A DNA stretch of 64,000 nt, from contig DASZZM010000096.1 of NCBI GenBank assembly GCA_035544895.1, positions 1 to 64,000 on the forward strand, read 5' to 3'. The first letter of the stretch is position 1. Each line of letters begins with the position of its first letter. The DNA comes from JASLEW01 sp035544895 (GTDB lineage Bacteria; Acidobacteriota; Thermoanaerobaculia; Multivoradales; UBA5704). The position numbers were made by a program, and so were the translations under genes. Positions 53,734 to 62,343 of this stretch are shown piece by piece. The notes under the pieces are model-generated. The model was not told where the DNA came from and searched no databases. It was given only the letters and a program-made list of their open reading frames with translations.

Positions 53734-54927
53734 TCAATCGATCAGGACGCACCCCGACTCGTTGCAGTCGTGACTGAGCGTGTCTTCGAAGCCGCGGTTG
53801 ATCAGGTGGGAAACGTGCTTCCAGCTGAAGTTGAGGAGGCCGACGGCTCCGCCCGCGAGATCGTCGTTGGGGTGATAGCGGTGAATGGTGACCTGCTTCA
53901 GGTGTTCGGCCTGCAGCTGCCCGGCCAGCCAATCGACGTCGATCGCGGCAGACGCCTTGGGGTCGCGGCGGAGCTTATCGAGGGCCCGCAGGGTGGCGTT
54001 GATTCTCTTGGCGGCCGCGATGTTCTCGTTCATCACCTTGGCCCAGCCGATCACCTGCTCGCGATAACTGCTGTCGATCGTGCTTTGCAGACTTGCCGTT
54101 GGAATCTGCTCCACGGCTGGATCGAGGTAGATCACATGCAGCTCGTCGGCTCCGGCCTTGATCGCCAGATTCAGCGGCGTGTTCAGCACCACGCCGCCGT
54201 CGACATGGGGCACGGCACCGATATACACCGCCGGTAACACGCCGGGGATGGAACTCGAGGCGAGGACGGCGAGAGGCCCTCTCTCGTCCGTCATGTCTTT
54301 GTTCTCGAACACGACCAGCTTCCCCGACTGGTAGTTGGTGGCGGCTACCCGCAGCCGGCGCGAGGACTTGCGGACACGGGCAAAATCGATCTCTTCGATG
54401 ATCCCGCGATAGGGCTCGGTTCCCAGGAAGACGCTGACGTCGAGAAGGTTGGAGGCACGCTGAATCAAGTCTCCTGTGCCGATGGCAAAAGAGGATGCCC
54501 TCCGCAACGCCTCGAAGAACAAGAAGGTGAAGTCGCCGGCAACCTGGCCGAGAGGAGCCAGCGGGTTGCCGGCGTAGGCCGCCGGGTTCAGGAGATCGAG
54601 CGGGTTGCCGCGCAGGCGGAAGGCGCTGGCGACAAGCAGGCCAAACCGGTTGGAAAATCTCTCGCGCCAGACACTCTCCAGGTTGGAGATCGCCGCCCGC
54701 CCGTGGTGGTCCCACTGCGATACCAGGAAGGTGGAGTTGAAGGAGCCGATCGAAGTGCCGGTGAAGACTTCCGGCTCGAGCGGCCGCTCGCCCGTGGTGA
54801 ACAGCGCCTTGAGCACGCCGACTTCGTAGGCGCCGCTGGCGCCGCCGCCCGAGAGCACGACCGCGCGGACAGGTTTGCCTGGCATCGCTCGAGGGGATTC
54901 GCCGCTGCCGGTCACAGCCATGTCCAT
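53734..54927 (-). CDS. Patatin-like phospholipase
   Basis: A 397-residue patatin-family lipid acyl hydrolase. The oxyanion loop is LSGGGASGAYEVGVLKAL, the nucleophile Ser is in TGTSIGSFN (GxSxG) and the catalytic Asp is in HVDGGVVLNTP. No signal peptide is seen, so it is probably cytosolic or peripheral. AGGAGG stands five bases before the ATG at 54927, preferred over an in-frame GTG two codons earlier that overlaps it. TACTGT just upstream may be the -10. It follows thyA-folA on the same strand, about 165 bases away. Confidence 0.92.
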   Translation of the reverse strand: MDMAVTGSGESPRAMPGKPVRAVVLSGGGASGAYEVGVLKALFTTGERPLEPEVFTGTSIGSFNSTFLVSQWDHHGRAAISNLESVWRERFSNRFGLLVASAFRLRGNPLDLLNPAAYAGNPLAPLGQVAGDFTFLFFEALRRASSFAIGTGDLIQRASNLLDVSVFLGTEPYRGIIEEIDFARVRKSSRRLRVAATNYQSGKLVVFENKDMTDERGPLAVLASSSIPGVLPAVYIGAVPHVDGGVVLNTPLNLAIKAGADELHVIYLDPAVEQIPTASLQSTIDSSYREQVIGWAKVMNENIAAAKRINATLRALDKLRRDPKASAAIDVDWLAGQLQAEHLKQVTIHRYHPNDDLAGGAVGLLNFSWKHVSHLINRGFEDTLSHDCNESGCVLID

Positions 54928-55021
54928 CGGCACCTCCTAAACAGTACCCCAGAGAACCTTTTAAGGAAACCTGGAGGAGAAGACCATAGGCTAGGAGGTC
55001 CGGAAAAGGTCCATGTCCGTT

Positions 55022-55084
55022 TGATTGGATGCGCCCGGGGTCCCTGCCCGGTCTGATTGGATGCGCCGGGTCCCCGCCCCGGCG
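55022..55084 (+). repeat. Two tandem ~32 bp repeat units upstream of the patatin gene
   Basis: TGATTGGATGCGCCCGGGG... (55022-55052) and TGATTGGATGCGCCGGGTC... (55054-55084) follow each other with 32-base spacing. They resemble the pair read through in the prepilin leader (21185-21249). Confidence 0.7.
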
Positions 55085-55092
55085 CTGGGGGG

Positions 55093-55605
55093 CTACGGGG
55101 CGGGGGCGGCCTGCCGCTGGTAGACCTGAAAGGTGTAGGGGAGGGGAGGCTCGCCGTCCGCCTCCTGGCGCTCCTCTTCGATCAACCGCCACTCTCCCGG
55201 GTCGAATTCAGGGAAGAAGACGTCGCCCGGCACGTCGCCGTGCACGCGCGTGAGCAGCAGGCGGTCGGCGAGGTCGAGAGTCTCGCGATAGACCGCCGCG
55301 CCGCCGGCGACGAAGAGCTCGCCCCCGGCGGCGCCGCCTTCCTCGGCCAGCGCGAGGGCCTGCGGCAGCGTGTGGGCGACGAGGACGCCTGGTGGGGCAA
55401 AGCCCTGCCGGCGCGTCAATACCAGATTGGTCCGTCCCGGCAGCGGCCGGCGGATCGAGTCGAACGTCTTGCGTCCCATCAGCACCCAGTGCCCCATGGT
55501 CAGGCGCTTGAAGCGCCGCAGGTCGGCCGGCAGGTGCCACGGCAGGGCGTTGCCGCGTCCGATCGCACCGTTGTCGGACACGGCCGCGATGATCGAGATC
55601 CTCAT
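55093..55605 (-). CDS. folA: Dihydrofolate reductase
   Basis: A 170-residue enzyme that reduces dihydrofolate to tetrahydrofolate with NADPH. MRISIIAAVSDNGAIGRGN opens the protein. The catalytic Asp is in LPWHLPADLRRFK, and the NADPH contacts are MGRKTFDSI and FVAGGAAVYRE. It starts in an ATGA overlap with the thyA stop, so the two are coupled: ThyA makes dihydrofolate and FolA regenerates tetrahydrofolate. Confidence 0.97.
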   Translation of the reverse strand: MRISIIAAVSDNGAIGRGNALPWHLPADLRRFKRLTMGHWVLMGRKTFDSIRRPLPGRTNLVLTRRQGFAPPGVLVAHTLPQALALAEEGGAAGGELFVAGGAAVYRETLDLADRLLLTRVHGDVPGDVFFPEFDPGEWRLIEEERQEADGEPPLPYTFQVYQRQAAPAP

Positions 55606-56396
55606 ACCGCGACCGGCGCTTTGATCGCGGGGTGCGGGTCGTAGTCGAGAAGAGTGAAATCCTCGTAGCGGAAGTCGGACAGGGAGCGGACCGCGGGATT
55701 GAGCCGCATGCGCGGCAGCGGCCGCGGCTCCCGGGCGAGCTGCAGGTCGGCCTGGGAGAGGTGGTTCAGGTACAGGTGAACATCGCCCATCGTGTGCACC
55801 AGCTCGGCGGGACGCAGGCCGACCACCTGCGCCATCATCAGGGTCAGCAGGGCATAGGAAGCGATGTTGAAGGGGACGCCCAGGAAGATGTCGGCGCTGC
55901 GCTGGTAGAGCTGGCAGGACAGGCGGTCCCCGGCCACGTAGAACTGGAACAGCGCATGGCATGGTTGCAGCCGCATGCGGTCGAGCTCCGCAACGTTCCA
56001 GGCGCTCACCAGGTGGCGCCGCGAGTCGGGATCGGCCCGGATCTGCTCGACGACGCGCGCCATCTGGTCGATCGGCCGCCCGTCGCGCCCGGGCCAGGCG
56101 CGCCACTGGCGGCCGTAGATCGGCCCCAGGTCGCCCCCGCCATCCGCCCACTCGTCCCAGATCGTGACCCCGTGCTCGTGCAGGTAGCGCACGTTGGTGT
56201 CGCCGGAGAGGAACCACAGCAGCTCGTGGACGACTGAGCGCAGGTGCACCTTCTTGGTGGTCAGCAGGGGGAAGCCCGCCGCCAGATCGAAGCGCATCTG
56301 GCAGCCGAACAGGCTCAGCGTGCCGGTGCCCGTGCGGTCCTGCTTGGGTGCACCCTCGTCGCGGACCCGGCGCAGGAGGTCCAGGTACTGTCGCAT
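55602..56396 (-). CDS. thyA: Thymidylate synthase
   Basis: A 264-residue enzyme that methylates dUMP to dTMP using methylene-tetrahydrofolate. The nucleophile Cys is in MRLQPCHALFQFYV; LLTTKKVHLRSVVHELLWFL and YQRSADIFLGVPFNIASYA are signature segments. Length is that of E. coli ThyA. The ATG is seven bases after TAGCCT on the minus strand. First gene of thyA-folA. Confidence 0.98.
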   Translation of the reverse strand: MRQYLDLLRRVRDEGAPKQDRTGTGTLSLFGCQMRFDLAAGFPLLTTKKVHLRSVVHELLWFLSGDTNVRYLHEHGVTIWDEWADGGGDLGPIYGRQWRAWPGRDGRPIDQMARVVEQIRADPDSRRHLVSAWNVAELDRMRLQPCHALFQFYVAGDRLSCQLYQRSADIFLGVPFNIASYALLTLMMAQVVGLRPAELVHTMGDVHLYLNHLSQADLQLAREPRPLPRMRLNPAVRSLSDFRYEDFTLLDYDPHPAIKAPVAV

Positions 56397-56403
56397 CCCC
56401 CGC

Positions 56404-56409
56404 AGGCTA
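56404..56409 (-). promoter_or_regulatory. Possible -10 box of thyA-folA
   Basis: Minus strand TAGCCT, seven bases, then the ATG at 56396. The hexamer is weaker than the others, but the spacing is the same. Confidence 0.35.
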
Positions 56410-56511
56410 GAACGAAACCGTCTCCCGCGCCAGGGGGATTTTGGAGGTTAGAGAGAAGGTGGTGCGTGCGTCAGGGGCGGGCAGCGCGGTTCCGGCCGGC
56501 GGTGGACTCTC

Positions 56512-57729
56512 TTAGATAAACACCTCGACCTTGCCTTGGCTGCGCAGGGCCTGGATCCGCTGCTGCACCCTTTCCTGCTTCTGCTTGTTGCTCAGAAAAT
56601 TGCTGATCGGTGTCTTGACCTCGTCGAAGGGAGCGACACCGGCGTCCTGGTGCTCGACGAGCTGGATGACGTGGTAGCCGAAGTTGCTCTCGACCACCGG
56701 GCTCAGCTCGTTGGGCTTCTTCAGCGCGAAGGCCGCCTGCTCGAAAGGCGGCACGGTCTGCCCGCGCGCCACCCAGGAGAGGTCGCCGCCGCTGTCCTTG
56801 GAGCCCGGGTCTTCCGAATTCTCGCGCGCCAGCTTGGCGAAGTCGTCTCCTGCCTTGAGCTTGGCAAGGATCGCGTCGGCCTTCTCGCGCCCCTTCTTCT
56901 TGTCCTCGGGCTTGGCGGCCGCGTCCACCCTGACCAGGATGTGGCGCAAGTGTACCCTCTCCGGACGCTTCATCTTGTCCTGGTTCTTGGCGTAGAAGTC
57001 CTTGGCGTCCTGGTCGCTCACCTTCACGTCCGAGGTCACCTTGGAGTCGATGAATTTCTGGATGGTGAAGGCGTTGCGCGCCTGGCGCGTCAGCTCGGCC
57101 TCGGTCAGCCCCTGCTCCTTGAGGGCCTTGTCGAACGCCTCGGCACTTGGGAAGTTGCCGCGCAGCTCGGCGAGCTGGGCCTTGACTTCGTCGTCGCTGA
57201 CCGCGACCCCCTCTTTTTTCGCTGCCTGCTCCAGCAAGGTGCGGGCGATGATGCTGTCAAGCACCTGCCGGTAGAAGGCGGCGTTCAGGGTCCCGGAGGC
57301 CCCACCCTGCTGCATCCGGCCCTGCAGCTCCCGCGCGGCGCGGACCAGATCGGCTTTCTTGATCTCCTCGCCGTTGACCTTGGCGACCACTGCCGGCAGC
57401 TTCTCGGGGGGCAGCGGCGCGACCTCCGCCGCTGGGGCCGCATCCGGCTTGGCTGCCTGCCCCGATGCGGGCGATGCGGGGGTGCCGGAAGCCCCGGCGG
57501 TGGCGCCAGGCTTGGCCGGCTGGCCGGCCGCGGCCGGAGCCGCCGCGCCGGCGTTGGCAGCGTTTTCAGCCAGCCCGGCCTTGGCCGCGGAGCCGGAGCC
57601 CTGCGAGCTCGCGCCGCCGCCGGAAGCGGCTTGCTCGGCGAGCGACCCGCGGGAGCAGCCGGTCAGGCCGGTGAGCAGAAGGCAGAGGGAGAGAGTCAGG
57701 AGGCGCGTCAGGGGCGGAGAGCTTTTCAT
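56512..57729 (-). CDS. Peptidyl-prolyl isomerase lipoprotein, SurA/PrsA-like
   Basis: A 405-residue protein with lipobox LTGC (Cys 25) and a long Ala/Gly/Pro/Ser-rich linker (residues about 26-105). A SurA-type chaperone region follows (KVNGEEIKKADLVRAA, AFYRQVLDSIIARTLLEQAA). Residues about 260-370 are a parvulin domain (VHLRHILVRVD, AILAKLKAGDDFAKLAREN, GGDLSWVARGQTVPPFEQA, NFGYHVIQLVE). It should help fold exported proteins in the periplasm. AAGGAAA precedes the chosen ATG. It stands alone, divergent from the mutase gene. Confidence 0.93.
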   Translation of the reverse strand: MKSSPPLTRLLTLSLCLLLTGLTGCSRGSLAEQAASGGGASSQGSGSAAKAGLAENAANAGAAAPAAAGQPAKPGATAGASGTPASPASGQAAKPDAAPAAEVAPLPPEKLPAVVAKVNGEEIKKADLVRAARELQGRMQQGGASGTLNAAFYRQVLDSIIARTLLEQAAKKEGVAVSDDEVKAQLAELRGNFPSAEAFDKALKEQGLTEAELTRQARNAFTIQKFIDSKVTSDVKVSDQDAKDFYAKNQDKMKRPERVHLRHILVRVDAAAKPEDKKKGREKADAILAKLKAGDDFAKLARENSEDPGSKDSGGDLSWVARGQTVPPFEQAAFALKKPNELSPVVESNFGYHVIQLVEHQDAGVAPFDEVKTPISNFLSNKQKQERVQQRIQALRSQGKVEVFI

Positions 57730-57973
57730 CACTGGGTTTCCTTGCGACGCCGATCCATCGATCGCGCGGGAGAGAGAGCACATGAAAGAAGGAGGCCGCG
57801 GACGGGCCGCCGCCGGGCGCGGAACAGGGATCCGGCGCCTTCGTGGGCCGCTATCCTAACCCGAATCGGCGCCGGTTTATTGCATCGTCTATACTTCCAA
57901 GGCGAAAGACCGCCCCGGGCGCCCGGGCCGCGGAGGCGGCAGGACCCGGCGGAATTAGCCGGGAAGGTACGGG

Positions 57974-59884
<1,911 letters not shown>

Positions 59885-59906
59885 CCGCGTCCCCCTCTCA
59901 TCCCCT

Positions 59907-60428
59907 GTGCCGAATACCGATCTCGCCGGCGCCGCTCGCCAGCTCCTGCTCTACACCCTGTGGGCCGACCGCGTCTGCCTGAGAGCGGTCGAGCAGGTAA
60001 AGCCCGAGGACCTCATCCGCCCGACCGGTACCAGCTTCGGCTCCCTTCTCGGCACTCTCGCCCACATCCTCGTCGCCCAGCGTCTCTGGCTCTCCCGCTT
60101 CGAGGGCAACCCCCTCGACCGCCTCCCCGCCCTCGCCGACTACCCCGACCGCGACACTCTCTTCTCCGCCTGGTCCGAGACCGCCGCCGAGCTCGGCTTC
60201 TTCCTCGCCGCCCTCACCCCCGACCAGCTCGCCGCCGACCTCACCTGGCGCACCACCGAAGGCCGTCTCTACACCCGTCCCCTCTGGCAACCCGTCCTTC
60301 ATCTGATCAACCACACCACCTACCACCGCGGCCAGGTCATCTCCCTCCTCCGCCAGCTCGGCCACCCCGCCCCCTCGACGGATTTGATCTATTTCCTGAT
60401 CGACCAATCGAATCAACCCGCCCCCTGA
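59907..60428 (+). CDS. DinB/YfiT-family four-helix protein
   Basis: A 173-residue member of the DinB superfamily of metal-binding four-helix bundles (not DNA polymerase IV). The His ligands are in LAHILVAQRLWLSR and HLINHTTYHRGQVISLL, the hallmark C-terminal motif. YTLWADRVCLRAVEQV is the usual first helix. Related enzymes are thiol-dependent hydrolases or transferases; the role here is unknown. The GTG start is 22 bases after the mutase stop, and the gene sits between the two mutase subunits. Codon choice is unusually C-rich at third positions. Confidence 0.9.
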   Translation: MPNTDLAGAARQLLLYTLWADRVCLRAVEQVKPEDLIRPTGTSFGSLLGTLAHILVAQRLWLSRFEGNPLDRLPALADYPDRDTLFSAWSETAAELGFFLAALTPDQLAADLTWRTTEGRLYTRPLWQPVLHLINHTTYHRGQVISLLRQLGHPAPSTDLIYFLIDQSNQPAP

Positions 60429-60447
60429 ACACAGCCCGCCGCCCTGT

Positions 60448-60453
60448 TACAAT
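60448..60453 (+). promoter_or_regulatory. -10 box of the B12-binding subunit gene
   Basis: TACAAT, eight bases, then the ATG at 60462. Leaderless geometry, so the small subunit has its own promoter. Confidence 0.5.
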
Positions 60454-60461
60454 CGCCGCCG

Positions 60462-60911
60462 ATGAGCGATCGCCGCCTCCGCATCTTGATTGCCAAGCCG
60501 GGTCTCGACGGGCACGACCGGGGCGCCAAGGTCGTGGCGCGCGCGCTGCGCGACGCCGGCTTCGAAGTCATCTACACCGGCCTGCGCCAGACGCCCGAAC
60601 AGGTCGCCGCCGCCGCCGTCCAGGAAGACGTCGACGCGGTCGGCCTGTCGATCCTCTCCGGAGCCCATAACAGCCTGCTGCCCGAGATCACCCGCCTGCT
60701 GCGTCAGCAAGGGGCCGGCGACATCCTGGTTTTCGCCGGCGGCATCATTCCGGCACAGGACATCGACCGGCTCAAGAGCGCCGGCATCGATCAGATCTTC
60801 CTTCCGGGGGCTTCGACCAGAGACATCGTGCAATACCTCAGGGAGCGTTTCGCGCCGGCCGGCGCCGCGGCGGAAAGCGGTGCGCCAGGCCACGCCGGGA
60901 ACGCCGGTTGA
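60462..60911 (+). CDS. icmB: B12-binding small subunit of the acyl-CoA mutase
   Basis: A 149-residue cobalamin-binding domain. The B12 motif DxHxxG is in AKPGLDGHDRGAKVVA, with the His ligand to cobalt; the partner motifs are GLSILSGAHNSLLP and VFAGGIIPAQD. It pairs with the large subunit 0.6 kb upstream. The same small domain serves methylmalonyl- and isobutyryl-CoA mutases, so specificity comes from the large subunit. The C-terminus has about 15 extra Ala/Gly-rich residues. Confidence 0.92.
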   Translation: MSDRRLRILIAKPGLDGHDRGAKVVARALRDAGFEVIYTGLRQTPEQVAAAAVQEDVDAVGLSILSGAHNSLLPEITRLLRQQGAGDILVFAGGIIPAQDIDRLKSAGIDQIFLPGASTRDIVQYLRERFAPAGAAAESGAPGHAGNAG

Positions 60912-60940
60912 TGGGGGTTAAACCGTTTGACCGCAAGGGT

Positions 60941-60970
60941 TTGACGGCCGGCCGCGAGGGGTGCTACGGT
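60941..60970 (+). promoter_or_regulatory. Possible promoter of the response regulator-valS operon
   Basis: TTGACG, an 18-base spacer and TACGGT, with GGGAGGG and the ATG at 60997 following. Confidence 0.4.
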
Positions 60971-60996
60971 ATCGTGAGAAAACTCGGGAGGGTTCC

Positions 60997-62343
60997 ATGA
61001 GCAGACGCATCCTGCTGGCCGACGACAGCGTCACCATCCAGAAGGTCATCGAGCTGACCTTCATGGACGACGACTACGAAGTGCGGGCCGTCGGCAACGG
61101 TGACGAAGCCCTGGCGATGCTGTCCGCGCTGGAAGTCGACTTCGTCATCGCCGACATCCACATGCCCGGCGCCGACGGCTACGAGGTCTGCAGGCAGTCC
61201 AAGCAGCGCCATCCGGAAGTCCCCGTGCTGCTGCTGGTCGGGACCTTCGAGCCTTTCGACGAGAAGCAGGCGAAGGACAGCGGCGCCGATTCCTTCTTGA
61301 AAAAGCCGTTCGATTCGCAGGAGCTGCTGCAACGGGTCCACGAGCTGCTGGCGGCCAAGGCCCAGACACCCGGCGCGCTATCGGAGAGCGCCGGGTCCCT
61401 GCCCGGCGCAGCCCAGGACGTCCAGGCGACACCGCAGGCCCAGCCTTCCGAGCCGCCCCAGCCGCCGGCGGGGGAGCCGGCGCCTGCCGTTCCGTCGCCG
61501 CCCCTCCATGCCCCCCCGTCCCAGGCGGGCTTCTACGCCGCCCCCAGCCCATTGGACGGGGCGGGCGCTGAGCCCCTCGTCGAACCCTCCTGGGAAGGTT
61601 TCGAGCTCGAGGCCGAGCCGGAGCCCCACTTCGCCGAGCTGCCCGATCTGCCCGAGCCCGCGCCTTCTCAACCGGCGCCTTCCGATCGCCTGCCGCTCCA
61701 GCCCGAACGCCGCTTCGCCTTCGGCGACCACCAGCCCTTCCCCCTGCCCGACGAGCGCCCCGCCAGCCTCTACGAAAGGCGGCGCGGCGGGGACTCCACC
61801 GTCGCCCAGCCCGATCAGCAGGAGGTCGAGCATGGCGGCCAGCCGTTCTCCTTCGACGAGCCCCTGCAGGAGCACGTCTTCGACCTGGAGCCGGTCGAAG
61901 CCCCCGCGACCGAGGCGGCGGCTTCGCGCTGGAGCTCTCAGGCCTCCGCGCGGGACGCCCCCTCCGCCGCACCGCCGCCGACTCTCGAAGAGCGCGCGGG
62001 CGCGCCCGCCGGCCCAGCCCCGTTCGCGGCCAGCCTGCCTGAGACCGCCGAGACCGCCGAGACCGCCGAAACCGTGGCGAAGATCGAAGAGCACCAGCAG
62101 GCGCCGCCGCCGTTGATCTCAGCGGGGGCGGCGTCCAGGCCCGAGGCCGCCGCGTCTGCCGAGGCCGCCGACTCCAACGGGGGCGGCCGCCTGAGCGACG
62201 GCGAGGTCGAGCGTATCGCTCGCCGGGTGGTCGAGCTCATCGGCGACAAGGTCGTGCGCGACATCGCCTGGGAGGTCATACCCGACCTCGCCGAGGTGGT
62301 GATCAAAGACCGCCTGCGCGAGCTCGAGAGCCAGATCGAGTGA
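60997..62343 (+). CDS. Response regulator with long disordered linker and conserved C-terminal helix
   Basis: A 448-residue protein. Residues 1-120 are a CheY-like receiver: acidic pair in ILLADDSVTIQKVIEL, phospho-acceptor Asp in FVIADIHMPGADGYEV and Lys in SFLKKPFDSQEL. Residues about 125-395 are Pro/Ala/Glu-rich and probably disordered, with a nine-base repeat (ETAETAETAET). The last 50 residues form a charged helix (RLSDGEVERIARRVVELIGD; VIPDLAEVVIKDRLRELES). No DNA-binding output domain is present. GGGAGGG precedes the ATG. The stop overlaps the valS GTG (GTGA), so the two are coupled. Partner kinase unknown. Confidence 0.9.
   Translation: MSRRILLADDSVTIQKVIELTFMDDDYEVRAVGNGDEALAMLSALEVDFVIADIHMPGADGYEVCRQSKQRHPEVPVLLLVGTFEPFDEKQAKDSGADSFLKKPFDSQELLQRVHELLAAKAQTPGALSESAGSLPGAAQDVQATPQAQPSEPPQPPAGEPAPAVPSPPLHAPPSQAGFYAAPSPLDGAGAEPLVEPSWEGFELEAEPEPHFAELPDLPEPAPSQPAPSDRLPLQPERRFAFGDHQPFPLPDERPASLYERRRGGDSTVAQPDQQEVEHGGQPFSFDEPLQEHVFDLEPVEAPATEAAASRWSSQASARDAPSAAPPPTLEERAGAPAGPAPFAASLPETAETAETAETVAKIEEHQQAPPPLISAGAASRPEAAASAEAADSNGGGRLSDGEVERIARRVVELIGDKVVRDIAWEVIPDLAEVVIKDRLRELESQIE
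62041..62074 (+). repeat. Nine-base minisatellite in the response regulator linker
   Basis: GAGACCGCC is repeated three times followed by GAAACCGTG, encoding ETAETAETAETV. Confidence 0.85.

Noticed and set aside
55022..55084. Two tandem 32-base units as a possible CRISPR
   Set aside because: The units abut without spacers and have a related pair in a coding region; no cas genes are present.
59907..60428. DinB name taken as DNA polymerase IV
   Set aside because: The protein is 173 residues with the HxxxHRGQ-type His motif of the DinB/YfiT metal-binding superfamily and has no polymerase motif.
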